Numbered from the stretch's first letter, positions 26,611 to 39,924 are shown. The stretch: 64,000 nt of DNA from Blastobasis lacticolella (GCA_905147135.1 LR990049.1:14587428-14651427), one strand, 5' to 3'. The notes: generated by a model from the letters alone, not told the origin. Numbers and translations are program-made.

Positions 26611-27820
26611 AATGTGGTTTGGGTTGTGGATACCCACCACTATGGACCCGAGCTAATCATACCTGCTCATGATCCCCCATCATGTCATGGTGCTGATAGA
26701 CGGACGAGGCCCTGGCAAATCGCCTATTCGTTAATGACGATAGCCGTACGTAAAATGTTACATCGCATTTAAAGTGTAGCGGGAAGGTACCAAACTTTTC
26801 CATTGTCGTACAAGGCGACTAATGTCGCTAAGCGAAATAAAAGTCCAGAATTGTCTGAACAACTATAATAATTTAAGCCTTATTTCCACAGCATAAAGCC
26901 TGTTTCATTATGGACACAGTTCACGACAAATGTCATCCTAATTAGGACAGTATCACGTTTACTTATGTTTGTTTTTCTCAGTCTGGGCAAATCGCTCTGA
27001 ACAGTCTCGTTCCTTAGCTATTTCTGATGCTGATTGTACCTTCGTACACCAGAAATCGGTAGCTTTTTCTGTTGTATGTTCCATTAATGTGAAAGAGTAT
27101 CCACGCTAGCAGTGGTCTGTTGAAATGCCATCATTATTATCACAGCAAAGGGAGCGTTTTATGAAAAGATAATGTCAGTTTCTAATTTCGCCTGGTTTTT
27201 TTGTAAATATACGTCCGAACGTGAGCTATTCGATAGGAGAAACCTGTTTCCTGGTTATTTCTATAACATATTGGTCGTTTTATATCCACGCTTCTCAGTG
27301 GAAAGGGTTGGTATCCTAAAACTACATAGCCATTTTTATATTTTTCATTTTTTTTTCCTTTCGTCTCCTCAAATATATCGGAAATTCCTCGAAAAAGTCT
27401 ACATATACTCGAATATTTTCGAAACAACTAAATCAATTTTAATGACACAGTTAAAAATTACGTCGATAAAACTGAATTTTACAATTATTTTTATGCAATT
27501 ACATTTGACAATAAATAAATTCGTATCGAAATCGGTCCATCCGCTCGGGAGACGTTATACTTTATCCCCCTCTTTTTGCGTGGGCTGTTAAAAATACGCT
27601 CGTCTGCACAGGCCTTCAAAAGCTCACAAGCCGTCCTCTGTCGGGCGAATGAGGGCTCGTAAAACAACAGCTATCAAACAGAGCGTTTGACTTGACCCCG
27701 GGGAATGAGCGTGACGTAATATAGGAAAAACTACTATGTGCGAGAGAGAAGCAATTAGCTTTGATCGAAATCGTTGCTCCTATCATCCTACGCAAATATA
27801 GTTTACGTAGGTATGTATAA

Positions 27821-27860
27821 TATCATAGCCTCCTTCAGTAAGATAAAGGAGGCTATGATA
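27821..27860. repeat. 15-bp perfect inverted repeat
   Basis: TATCATAGCCTCCTT (27821-27835) and its complement (27846-27860) are separated by 10 bp. Confidence 0.95.
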
Positions 27861-28718
27861 ATATCATTTTTCTGTTGAACTAAAAAAATCACATGGGAAT
27901 CCAATCTCTTCTTACACCGATTTATTGAATCCGCACCTTTTTATAGAATTTAGATAGGCTTTCGTATAAAACAGGATAGAAACACTCAGTGTCAAATTAT
28001 TTGTCCCGGAGCTCCACGACGCGTTCTTCTAAGTCCGTTATTCTAATATTAGTTCTAATATTAGAAAATCTAAGTTATTCAAATATACGTTCTCCTAAGT
28101 CGGCGGTGACTGGAGAGAAAGTCACACAAATTTCTGCATCCCAGACTTGATATTCATTTTATTTATTGCCTAGGCAGGTCTATGTAAACCGGCCACCGTT
28201 GTCCATGATATCTGCAGCCCAAACCGCGTCCGACACAAAAAATTTTAAGGTTCAATTTCTTTGCTCCCACAAAACCTGTCTGACTCACAATAAATAAATC
28301 TGATAATACCAAGCGCAGCGTAGCATAAGCCTACAGCTAAATAGCCTAGCCTACTGATCGTTCAACATACGATGAACGGTCTATAGGCAATGCAGGCGTC
28401 ACCCAGTCTCAGAGGAACTAAGGACGTGTATTTCAGTTAGTTATTTAGGATTTTCAGTTATTTCTATGTTTGCTGAAAGAAAAATTATATGTTATCTACA
28501 AATATAACTATCTACATTATATGTTGGTTGTGTACAAGTAATTCAGAAAATGCGTTTGTATTAAACGGTAACATTTACAATAACGGGAAAGGTGTGAAGG
28601 GTTTTCAGGATATTAAACGCCTCGGCCTAGTAATAATACTCTAATCACTCGTATTACCGTTTGGACTTTTGACATTCAAGATACTATTGACATTTGACAT
28701 TTAAAACAACCGATATTC

Positions 28719-28821
28719 AATACAATACAAAAACATTTATTAGAGATACAATATATAGATACTATATGTATTTCATTTCACTATTGACATTCAATACAAT
28801 ACAAAAACATTTATTCATCTC
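28719..28821 (+). repeat. direct repeat pair
   Basis: CAATACAATACAAAAACATT occurs twice, at about 28719 and 28795, each followed by TATT. Confidence 0.8.
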
Positions 28822-28992
28822 ATTGTCAATTAGTGGTAACATTATACATACCTAACATACTGAGAGCTGGATTCTTTGCTATGTTAATAAAAAACTGTGT
28901 TACCCGAATCTCCTGTATCTTTTTATTGGTATCTATTGTATAAATGTTTATTTAACACTTTTAGTTGTCACTTTGTGATGGAACTCCATTAT

Positions 28993-29127
28993 TATGAATT
29001 AAATCACTTTTTCTACACCAGTTCCACTGTATTATACTTTTATTAAATTACAACCGGTTGCGAATTACTCATCTTCAGGTAATAATCATTAATCATTTAA
29101 TCATTACAAAAAGTGATTTAATTCATA
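28993..29127. mobile_element. MITE-like 135-bp unit with 20-bp perfect terminal inverted repeats
   Basis: TATGAATTAAATCACTTTTT at 28993-29012 is the exact complement of 29108-29127. There is no coding capacity between. No clear target-site duplication is seen, so transposon status is inferred from the inverted ends only. Confidence 0.5.
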
Positions 29128-32069
29128 GTATATAAGTTTGTAAATTTCTTTATTACTTCGTATCTTAAAAACGGCTATCTGAATTTAGACAGATAAAGTA
29201 TCGTGAGATTCGTCTCAAATAGATAGGTGTTTTAAAAATATTTATGGCGGATTTTGAGCGCCATATTGTGAAGTTTAAAAAAATTCATTCGGAAACCCGT
29301 TGAGTGGGGTATCAAAATGAAGGCTTAAAGAGTTTATTTAAAAATATATAATTATGTCTTATATACTAGTAGTTAACTATAAAAGTAGTTTGGAAAGCCA
29401 AATAGCATCAAAAGTAAATATATTACAAAAATCGCGTTACTTTCGTCGATGAAATGGCACTGGTCATAAAACAAAAACGCGGAAAATGAAAAAATAATAC
29501 AAAAACTAAAAATCCCAAGTGCTATCAATAACTAAAAAGTTAAAAGCAAGCCGAATGTTGGAAGTAAATGGGTGTCTGTAGTGAAAATGTTAGTTTAATT
29601 TAAACTTGAAAGCAGGCCCATTCCAAATTTCTATAAATAATAATATTTTTTCAAACAATTATTTTAGTTTAATTACGCAGAAGTATGTAACAAAGCAAAC
29701 AGAATATTAAAAAGCAATGTGTATGTGTGTGTTTGTGTGTGCCGACGTGGGTGGACGTGAATGTCGTTTTCTCAAGTAAATTGTGGTTATTTTTAGCAGA
29801 TAATCAAGTTTTTTTGGTCACATTTCGTCTACGTTCCAATTTTCACGTACGATGTATGTTTAGGATTTTATTTATTTTGTTGTGAATATTACTCCCAAGT
29901 GAATAAAATATACTCTGGGAAAAACCCGTATTGGTCGATACCGTGGAGCAAACGGTGTAAAAACGGCATGAGATAAATGGATTGAATATCAGAGTCATCA
30001 GGGACATAGAAATGAGTCCGTACAGTAAATTATATTAAACTTGAAGCACTGAGAGGAACCTACATGTTCTATAAAGTTCATACGTACAAAACAGGTACGA
30101 AAGTCGCCAGCCCACCATAAAAGTCATGTATTACTTTGGCTTATCTACGTTCAAAGTAAGCAAATTGTCGTTCAAACAGTTCGCAACAGAGGTGAGTACA
30201 GTCTGGGCACAGTCTTGAAAAATATGTTTGTAATATAGTATTGCTTGTAGACTCGGGGTGGCTTTTGGATATCGATCATACGGAAAAAAGATAGTTCAGA
30301 ATATCAGAAGTCAGGCGGTACGAATTCGTTAAGATTTCCAGTTTGGTTTTTTCCATTGATTTCCAAGTAAGTGTTTATATTAAAATTTTCAATGCCACTC
30401 AATGGCAAACTAAACGATGAAAACAAAATATAGCACATTATTAATATGTTAATTATTATAGATAACAATATATTGCAATGACCTCTTGATAAAATCGCGT
30501 GTTTCATAAACAAGCTGTTTTCAAACAGATCGTGCGACTATGCCGTGCGTAAAGTTTTTGTCATCTTGTTTAGATTATTTGATTATTTCTAACAATTCCA
30601 ATGAAAATTACGTTTAGATCAGTTGTTCGCTTATAATAGTTGGTTTTTGTAGTGTTAGTTCGCAAATCTAACTTTAATTCAAAAGAAATTACGGCGAACA
30701 CATATATGCATCCGGATAAATGAAAAGTTATCCGTAAACTCCGTAAATTAGTAAATAAGCACGTCCATTGTAGGGTATTGCCCTTGTACTTACAGTTATT
30801 AGGATTTCTGTACAAACAACTGTTCAGCTCGTAGAAATATTTATTTTTAATTTTAATGTAATAGTTTTTGTTGACATTTCCTTGGGTTTGGCCCTTCAGG
30901 CTTTAATGACTCTCCAATTCATTATATTATGTTCTGAAAAAGAGAGGAAACTATGTTTGTTTCGAAGCGACCATTACTCCTAAATGGTCAACGAATTATG
31001 TATTTCTTGATGTACCTTTTTGTTTTGTTAATTTATTTCCTTTTGGCCTTGATTACGTATTTTTTATATAATTTTTAATAATATCTTGGCATAAATAGTG
31101 TAAATTGTTTTGAAGTTGTCAAGCAGTGACAAACCATAGATGGATGCCATGATGGCGAAGATTTTATTTCTATTTTCTGTCCAAGAAAAAGACTGTGGCT
31201 GTGATAAATTTGAAATTGATTGACGTTTTTGAAGTGAAAAAAAATAAAGGATTTTTCATGCTATTTTACAAAATTGAATATTATTTGAAAATAGTTATCC
31301 CAGCCTTCATACTAGAAGGTGGATCAGTATTGTAACCCAGAAGAAGCTATTTTCAAGAAGTATAAAAAATACCAGTGACCGGTTACCAAAAAATGCACAT
31401 GGCTGCATCAAATAATTCTCTCTGAAATTCTCAAACTAACATAGTCGCCTAGTCAGTCTGCAAACGGTACTTTTCGGCTTGCTTTAACGAAATCCAAATG
31501 AATTCAGTGATCCTGCCTGGAATAAGGTTATGTGGAGTAGACTTTTTTTTGAACTTTTGTGCTTTACTTAGATTATTTTTTAAATTCATTGTATGTAGCT
31601 AGTTTCCGGACTGAAAGATTAGAACCCATTACCCTAAATATTTGTGTTTTCTTTATTAACTGAACCTAGCACTGTCCGTGGGGCAGTGTTACGTTACACC
31701 ATGTCGTAATCGTACGTAAGCTATCAAGACAACCAACAGCCTGTAACGTCCTACACATAAGAACACTGAGTTGACATTACTCAAAGGTGTATCGAAATCT
31801 ACAAAAATAGGCAGACAAAAGGATTCAGATGGAAGAGTATTTAAAGCATTCCCATTATAAAAAGCTAAATACATTTATATCAACTCGTAAAGGTTGTTAC
31901 CGCACCGCCTACACGCTCGACCTTTCGACATTTACTCTGTGGATTGATGCGAAATGAACAATTAGGCCTCCTACGCAGCGATACAGGTTAGCTGAGCCGC
32001 GTGGTCGTTGGGTAGCTGGGATCATAGTCGATAACCATAAAACGTGATTAGTGGAAGGATTTAATTTCG

Positions 32070-32150
32070 AATTGGGCACTTACATTGCCACCTACGCAGA
32101 CTTACGCATGGCGTAAGGTAATGCGTAGGTGGCAATGTAAGTGCCCAATT
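32070..32150. repeat. 29-bp perfect inverted repeat
   Basis: Arms 32070-32098 and 32122-32150 (starting AATTGGGCACTTACATTGCC) are exact complements. Inside, CTTACGC (32101-32107) and GCGTAAG (32111-32117) form a second stem. The transcript would fold into one long hairpin. It is a possible miniature element. Confidence 0.95.
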
Positions 32151-33812
32151 TGAAACCGTTCACCTCAAATTGAACGATTTTTAATATTGTTTTTCAGCAT
32201 GCAAAATTTAATATTTTTTCAATTACATTGACAACACCGAAAGTGATCGGTTCTTAAATAAAAAAACTAGAGCCATACATTAAAATAATGAGTTCCTGGG
32301 TCCCTATTTTCAAACCCCTCGCTCGCTTTGAGTCGAACGGTTTTCCATTTAGATTTTTGACATGAAAATTTTAATATTGTAATATAAGCTTCTAGTGCAG
32401 CCAACGTAAATATAAAAATTTAAAATGTCTATTGAAATTTCGAAGTTGAAAACCGTCAGACTCCTGGCGAGCGGCTCAAAAATAGGGCCCCAGGGGTCCG
32501 TTCTTTATATTTTGAACCCCCACTGCTGGGTAACAGTGGCCATGGACTGGCATTATAGTAGTAGAATCACGCCACAATCCAAATTAAATAGTTTAATCTA
32601 TAATACAGCTGAATGGTTCATTTAGTTTGTTTGTTTGAACGCGCTGATGTCCGAACTGCATAAACGATTTCAAAAAATGTTACACTAATAGTAAGCTACT
32701 TTCTTCATAATATAATTGATGTCCCTCGAGTCAAAGTTCGGTTATCATGACTAAACTGAAGAAGTTCAGAATTATAAGTACGAATCTTATGTAAGTAATT
32801 TAATTAGATAGGTAAAGATCTATTGCTCCATACTCATATCTACGCTATAGACTATGTTCTAGCAACGTTCATGAATGACATTGTCCTTCAAAGATTCTAC
32901 ATATTTAGATTTATCGATTTCTGGGAAACGGTGCATAAAATTTTAGTAGCTATTAATAGATTCAAAAACTGTTTATGACACCTACGCTGTCGAGGTATTA
33001 AATACACCGTCGTGGATTTAATCAATACCCTCCCGCTACAGTCAAATCTGTGTTGAATCTAAGTTTTAGCTGGGTGAGATTAAAACATTTATGTGATTTA
33101 ATTAACAAATAATTTAACCTCACAGCCAAATAAGTAAGTCTTTCAGTTTTTTATGGTTTCATGTCACTGGCCTTTTCCTACCAAACGTTTGGCTTTGGAA
33201 ACAAACACACATAACATACTATCATCCTTATATGGTTGAAATTACCAATTATTAGTGGTGTACGGTAGAGTATGGGTGTTGTAAAAGGCGACTAAAGTCT
33301 TAGAGATCAGCTAGGAGGACTTCTGTAGCCCGGAAAATGTGTAGCATATTGTTTTCATATTAAAAAAAATTAAGCTTGGATGAACCGTTATTAATGAAGT
33401 ACTTAAGGATACTTGGAGCAAAAGTACCCTGATTATTCAATGCTTTAACCAGATGGAGTACCTAGAATGAGCCCGCACCGATACGATATTTTAACTGCAA
33501 TTTTGTTAATATAAAAAATTATAAATAAATCAACATATTCTTTATTTTCTCTTCACAACTGCCAATTATTATTAACACACATTACTAACTCTATTAATAT
33601 ACATAAAATGTGAGAGAACTGACGTCTGTAGTAGATTTGACAATCAAACCAGTAGCACAGATCGCCAGATCTTCACCTAGATACTATCCGATATAGACTA
33701 CCAGTTCACCAGTAGGTATTGAAAACAGGGTACAATATTAATATATAAGAAGCAAAATTGTACATAAAAGAAAGAAAATAATAATAATAAAAAATTCAAC
33801 TTGCAGCTGAGT

Positions 33813-33875
33813 GCGTGGGTGTGTGTGTGTAAGTGTGTATGTGTGTGTGTGTGGTGTGTGGGTGTGTGTGGGCGT
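33813..33875 (+). repeat. TG microsatellite
   Basis: This is an interrupted (TG)n run of about 60 bp with a few A and G interruptions. Confidence 0.9.
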
Positions 33876-34559
33876 ATGGGTATAATGTAACAACTACGAC
33901 AAGAATTCTGCGGCTGATAATTAAAATGAGTATAAGCCAGCCACATTCATTCCATTCTCTTACAAAAAGTACCGAACCAAACCTGAGTTAAAAGAATTTA
34001 AGACAGCAGCTGCTTGGAAAAACATAAAAGCCATTTCGTCTCGGAGTCCATCAGGCTGGCAATAGTAGCGTCACAATCATGTGCCGTCCCATTAATGGGT
34101 TTTGAAGTTTTTGCCGCGATCCGCCGAATTGCGGGGCCATTTATCACGGATTGATCCGTTCGGCGCCCGCTCGCGACTGTCACTTGCGGAACTTTTTCAT
34201 TTAGCTAATCGCCACGTTCAGCCGTCGACACGTCATTACTGAAATTCATCTTAGCAGAGCGCGGGCGGCGGGGGGCGTCCTGTAATTGCCTGTCAATAAG
34301 CTGCTTAGCGATGCGGCAAGCCTGCCCTCACCGCGGCAGCACCGTATGCATAAAATAAGGCGACAATTTATATGTAATCCCCTAAAATAACAGCGGGTTA
34401 CGCGCCGCGAGCCCGCCTGTATATACCCTCTCGGAGCCCGCTGTGCTCGTCAATTAATCTTCTTAGTATGATTCGCGACTGGTTTAAGTCAAGGATTGTA
34501 TAATGATATTGATAAATCTAGCTAGATGTTGTTATTCAACCACATATATAAATGTATTG

Positions 34560-34700
34560 ACAATTTATCATCATCATCATCATCATCCTCATCATTATCC
34601 TCCTCCAGGCTTCTGCCAGGGTCCACTTTTCTTCTCAATCTTATCTACTTTTCCCGGTCTTCGGAATTCTAGCATCGTAAGCCCGTTTGCGGGTATGTAA
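34560..34700 (-). mobile_element. (GAT)n-tailed retroelement 3'-end copy with (ATC)n run
   Basis: Read on the plus strand, a run of ATC triplets (about 34568-34598) is followed by CTTCTGCCAGGGTCCAC and AATTCTAGCATCGTAAG. This is the reverse of the plus-strand family members at 25270 and 41485. Confidence 0.55.
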
Positions 34701-35511
34701 ATTTATCGCATCTTGGGCCGCCTTTGGGACCTTAATCCAGAGCCCCAGCAGAGTAAAATATAACACGAGGCACCAGCTCCACGACGGGTGTCGTATTTGG
34801 TCATACTATTAGGTCATACCATTGCGGGTTTAGTGCGTGACGCTTGCGACTCAATGCTTGGAAAGCCAGCAATGGGTTAGAATCCCCGGGTCCCTATGCC
34901 GCGCTCACCACGCTCAACGTAGTCGACGTACTATTGACCAGGCCTTTCTCTAGAATATCATCAATTTGATTGATTAATTTATTGTTAGTATAATTATACG
35001 AATCTTATTATAATTACGAACGTCGTTAAAATATTTCTAATATTAATTTATTTAAGAAACTTGAGGATCAAATTACACCTACAGTAGCTAAACCTATATA
35101 AATATAGTTAAACTTATAGTACCTACCTATGATGAATTGAACAATTTCAAGTTATTTACAACCAAAGCTATGTAAGCTAAGTAAATTAAGTAGATACCTG
35201 CATAACTTTACGGAATCCGTTATCAACAGGTTCGGGAATTATTAATAACGGCCCTCCCTATATTCATATTGCCAGGAGTTAAAATTATACACTTCGTAAT
35301 TAAACCTGCCTCATGAAATATTCTGTTACAAAACCTAATGAACTGTTAATCCCCCTCATTATTACCTATCATTCATTCCTATCATCATTATAGAGTATTG
35401 CTGGCGACTTTTGTCCCTTAACTGTAATAATAATAATAATAAATCTCTTTATTACGGACTCGTGGTCCATAGGTACCTACAACAGCACTTGATAGTGAAT
35501 TAAAAAAAAAA

Positions 35512-35733
35512 CTAAGAATAAAATAAAATAATAATAACAGTATAACTAACATTGTTAACATAACGATCACCCAACTTCAGACCAACAGTAACTGGGGTCC
35601 TGCTCAGCTCCGCTATCAAGTCATTGACGTATAAATAAAACAGATCGAAAGAGGTCAGCCCTTGCCTAACACCACAGGATAACCTGAAGTCGTTGAACAC
35701 AGCACCATCCCACCTAACAGCACTGGTCTGATA
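35512..35733 (-). pseudogene. non-LTR retrotransposon reverse transcriptase fragment
   Basis: A minus-strand open stretch reads WDGAVFNDFRLSCGVRQGLT then SFDLFYLYVNDLIAEL. CGVRQG followed by FxLYVNDL is the reverse transcriptase fingers/palm motif of non-LTR elements. The catalytic YADD region is not reached; the frame decays after VNNVSYT. AATAAT repeats and A-runs follow downstream. Family assignment is not possible from about 70 residues. Confidence 0.7.
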
Positions 35734-35969
35734 ACGATACCAATATCACAACAGCCCAACTACTCCATTTGGAATCTTTTATGTTACCATTTTCTCCCAT
35801 AGCAGGTCAAGGTTTAAAGTCAGATCGGTACGCATTACGGATACTCGGCTGAGAAAAGCGATATAATCTTCGGCTGCAGCTTTTATTTCAAAAGTTATAG
35901 CGATAACTTTTAAGGTAATTTCCTTCCACTGCTCGAATTTAATTTAATACTTAAATGTATTTTGTAGAG

Positions 35970-36090
35970 AGAACAGGAATTGTAATTCGTCATTTTAATC
36001 TCCGCCCGGCTGGGAATCGAATCCTGATCCTCTTCGTAGCACTCCTATCCTCCTATACTCCGATCCCCTCCACTTAGGTCAGAAATGCAG
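35970..36090 (-). mobile_element. SINE head fragment, second family
   Basis: On the minus strand a degraded tRNA-like head with GATTCGATTCC (36020-36010) is followed by CCAGCCGGGCGGAGATTAAA, as in the 17340-17570 copy. The rest of the element is lost. Confidence 0.5.
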
Positions 36091-37636
36091 ACTAGCGGAG
36101 ATATTCTATTTTTAAATATAAATTATTATTTATTCAATTTACCATTCATTCTTTATGTAGGCAAATAAATTGTCGGCGTTGCCATAATCTTAACGCCAAA
36201 CAGTGATAAGTTTCGCATATAGTTTATATGTAATCAAACGCACAAAAGGTCAAAGGTATCGTAATTACCTTGGCCTTTATACTAAAATAGAACAATCATG
36301 CGATTTAATAGGCAGACGTTGCTCTTGGAAACCTTGGAAAACTTGTTTATTTTATTTTATTGGTTTACCAACAGATGTACACTACATCTAACATCTGAAT
36401 CTAAGGTATTACAATCGTTTTGTTAGTGCCTATCCATTTACAGGTAAACACATCATTTACAAAAAAATAGTTACATTATTGCTGGTTTCCGCAGAACAAG
36501 AACATTTGACAAGTTGTAAGTACTTTTGACATTTTAATATACTTTTTTATATATACTTTAATATAGGTGGTAACCATAGGCCATATGGTGTCAGGTAGAG
36601 CAGAAATTCTAAGTCTTTATTGTATCTTCGTGTGGTTAAATTGTACTGGTACTGAATCTGAATTCAGTCGTCCCCAATCGGAAACCCTTACTAGAGTGCT
36701 CTCAATTTTAGATACAAGCAGTTCGCGAATGTCTTCCCGTACAGAGCGAGGACTATTAACATGGAGATGCTCATCCAGTACTTACCGCATAGCAATTAAT
36801 GCCATCAACGGATTGCATATCCTTGCTGTGTCGGAAGAACACCGTTAGAGACAACTGCGAGCTTAGCGGAACGCTAACTTTAAAGTCCAAGCTATTGGAG
36901 CAAATGCTGTTTACTACAGCCTCGATGCTTCTATTAGACAAAATCTAGCTATGAACTTGCACAACTCCTCGGGAAGTCCCTATGATTGTAATTTCAATAG
37001 AAAATCCTTATGGATACCCGATAGAATTAGGCGGATGGCCCGTGCTTCACCTTGACTATATGATAAAGTACATCATATACACTAGAAGATATAGGCTGTC
37101 GACGAAGACGATGGCGGAAACCATATCAAGTTGACAGCAGATCGTGTTCACCAGATCACCAGAATAATATACTGATACCTAAGTTTATTAAGTCGTGTTC
37201 GTTGGATGCAAGTATTAAGGTTTTAACAGCAATGTTATGTACATAATATTCAACCAACCGATTTTAATTACATACACCGTAAACTAGTAGCATTATCTAT
37301 CATAATTAATATATTGGTAACCTTTTTAATTATAAAAATAATAACGCTTGAAAAATAATTGTCATAAATACGGAGTTGAAGGCGGTTGGTTATTTATCGC
37401 CTATGTATTAGTAAAGTTTCGTTATTATTAAATCGTTAAGCCCACTCGATAATTATCAACGAGTTACACAAATTGGAGAAAACTATCAGCGTGTATCATC
37501 GTCAGTCGACCTAAGTAAGGAGTCCACTGAAAATAATTGGTGAAGCCGGAAAGTTTTCTACTGGTATCGAAACAAATATTGTTTAGTTGAAATAGCAATT
37601 TATTATGGTAAGGGCAGATCCTTTATGCTGTGATTA

Positions 37637-38005
37637 ATGGACAATAATTGGTTAGTAGCCTTACTCATTGTGGGGTATATCCTCGTGCTGGTTAGCGATC
37701 GCGAGCGCCGCCGCGAGCAGCAGCGGCGCGAGGCGCGCGAGCGGGCCCGGCGTGCCGCGAGCCATGCTAGCGCCACACCGCACACATCACTGACACTGCA
37801 CACGGCACCGGCACTCCACTGGGCGCAATGGCGCAACGTCACCACGCGGCGGGCGGCCGACTGTGAGTCATCAGACGGTGAGGTTAGTCCGAGTCGGAGC
37901 GGCGGAGCGGAGGCGGACGTGCGGCGGTGGCGGCGGCCGCAGGGCGAGGGCGGCCCGCGGCGCCGCGCGCAGCCGCGCTGCCGACACACCCCCCGGCCGC
38001 AGTGA
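37637..38005 (+). CDS. candidate small single-pass membrane protein, unrecognised
   Basis: This ORF of 122 codons opens just after an in-frame TGA. It begins MDNNWLVALLIVGYILVLVS, a clear hydrophobic signal-anchor-like segment, followed by an Arg/Glu-rich stretch (DRERRREQQRREARERARRA) that could be helical. It lies at the left edge of a CpG-rich island. Two good splice donors occur inside (GTGAGT at about 37864, GTGAGG at about 37879), so the true coding part may end there as a first exon. I recognise no family. GC-rich DNA yields long chance ORFs, so this may not be a gene. Confidence 0.25.
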   Translation: MDNNWLVALLIVGYILVLVSDRERRREQQRREARERARRAASHASATPHTSLTLHTAPALHWAQWRNVTTRRAADCESSDGEVSPSRSGGAEADVRRWRRPQGEGGPRRRAQPRCRHTPRPQ

Positions 38006-38240
38006 CGCTGCGCGCCCGCTCCGGCGTCTGAAACGCGGCCGCTGCGACTCGCAGACCGACTCGAGCACGGAGCGGACCGGCGGCGCTGGTGGTCTACCCC
38101 GCTGTTGTGGGAGTGCATGAAAAACCTAAAGCAGTGTCATGATGGTGCGCTTTTGCAGCGACGGCGACGCGGCAGCGGCGGTCGCGGCGGCGACGGCTGC
38201 GGCCCGCGGATCCCGCCACGCACATGCGTGGGCACGCCGC
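37680..38240. promoter_or_regulatory. CpG-rich island
   Basis: This is a sharp change from AT-rich flanks to about 560 bp of GC-rich, CpG-dense sequence. It could be a promoter or first-exon region. It overlaps the candidate ORF at 37637 and lies upstream of the minus-strand alpha2-delta exons. Confidence 0.4.
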
Positions 38241-39847
38241 CAGGAAATCCTTTATTGATTCCCGCGCTCCTAAGGAATGTCGCAGGCGATGTTGCCGCCA
38301 AAATTCCTGCTCATTATTATAAATCGGTATAAGCGGATCACCGTGAGACGGCCGGATTACCTTTAAAATAATTAAGTTAGGGGATTCGCCTTCGATACAA
38401 ACAAACGGATAGAATTGGGTGTTAATAACTTAACTTTAGTAAAAGTTCAAACTTGGATTAAGCGTCGTAAGAAGTACCCACTTCTTATGAAAATGTAATT
38501 TATAAAATGTTTCTCTTACATCAGACTCGAAAAATTATGCAAATGGAAGCCAACGGCTGCAGGTGCTGCGGAGCCGTGCTGATTTTAATGTTTCAGTAAA
38601 CTGTTAGAATTAAATCATGATTTAACCGTCAATTTAGCCATTCAATTATAAAGCGAATAGCGTACTTTAACGCCGTCTGTCGATATTGGTATTGAAAACA
38701 TTAACTTTATAGTTCAGTTTTGTTTTGCCATTGGTCTTAGAACCATACAAGACCATTAACCCGGCCTCAGTAGGATCTGTCGGCCACTTTTCCGGTTCCT
38801 CACTTAGGTAATTCCCAGTCGGCGCGTCCTTGCTGCGCGATTGGGTAACCCATACATTTAGTAAGCCGATGTATGTTGAGTGGATGAGTTCTGCGAGGTG
38901 TAACGCAGATCTCTAGCTCAGGGTTACAGATAAAGGCTATAAAAACGGAGACATGGTATGTCGGTGCGGTGGAACAGGCGGATGAGGCAAACCCTAGCTG
39001 CAGACAGATTGCACGTGTTGGGGAGCTTGAGCTACGTCATTAGGCAGGATGGCGTAGTAGGGATGGCGGTGGAAGAGATTTAAGTCCAATGTTTTAGCGT
39101 CAGGTGGCAACCGGCTGTTAAACAAAAAAGCAATAAAATTAACTCCTCACATGAAATGCAAAATACAAGGAAAATAGGGCAATATATATATGGCGTACCC
39201 CGTAAGCGACGCAAGTGCGAATAAGGCGACCTTATGCAAATACTAGGGCGTACCCTCGGAGCGACGATAATTTAGACAACACATATTCACATTTGGATAC
39301 GAATAAAATATGACTTTCAAGATGTAACTTGGGGTCTCAGGAATTGAGCAAAATACTACTGAAACAAAGTCGAACGAACAGAAAAATAGGGAGTGAATGG
39401 CATAGTCAATAAAAGAAACGGACCGGGGCGCGGCGATAGTCTTCGTTGGCGACACTGCAACTATAAGACCAGCATCATAAATATCACATGGTAGAGCAAT
39501 CGTCTTAAACTGCTTGTGGAAAATCCATAAATAATATTACCCTACGCTCCCCAAATGTGATCCACAGATTTAGTAAAGGCTCAATTCTGGAATTACGATG
39601 GATGATCTGGTTCGAGATATTCCAGTAAACGAATGCAGGATATCTATTACCTGATTGGCCACTTGGGAACCAAATATATCACAGAAGTGTCTGCACATGG
39701 TGAGTATGGGCAGGCGCGGATGCAGCCCCTAAAAAAGGTTATGGGCGCGACCACCTGAAAATCGACCAAGTGCGAGTAGGATTTCGCAGCAAGGTGTTAA
39801 GGGGTCTTTACCTTCACCTCAATAAACATTTTGGAGTTAATCTCCTA

Positions 39848-39875
39848 GTTGTGCTCTCGCGCACGAGAGCCCGGG
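39848..39875 (-). mobile_element. SINE 3'-end fragment
   Basis: This is a 28-bp piece of the same SINE 3' end. It abuts the sequence ATATCCTCGACGCG, which is also found in the arms of the neighbouring foldback element, so it marks a junction between two repeats. Confidence 0.6.
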
Positions 39876-39924
39876 ATATCCTCGACGCGTAGATACAACA
39901 GAACTGACTCGCAGACACTCATGT

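Larger units (their letters stand above)
20948..39840. other. non-coding region upstream of the alpha2-delta exons
   Basis: This is mostly AT-rich sequence with no recognisable gene apart from the candidate at 37637. Part of it should be the 5' intron or promoter of the alpha2-delta gene. It contains CpG-rich patches (24800-25070, 34130-34450, 37680-38240), perfect inverted repeats, retroelement scraps and a TG microsatellite. Confidence 0.6.

Noticed and set aside
27172..27591. 139-codon plus-strand frame
   Set aside because: AT-rich, Phe/Ile/Lys-heavy translation with no motif. Its end (ATCGGTCCATCCGCTCGGGA) resembles a common lepidopteran repeat.
30304..30513. Minus-strand frame with signal-peptide-like start, considered as the missing alpha2-delta first exon
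   Set aside because: No donor in the right phase follows and the sequence is plain AT-rich DNA.
36567..36848. 93-codon plus-strand frame
   Set aside because: No recognisable domain or splice signals; no support beyond length.
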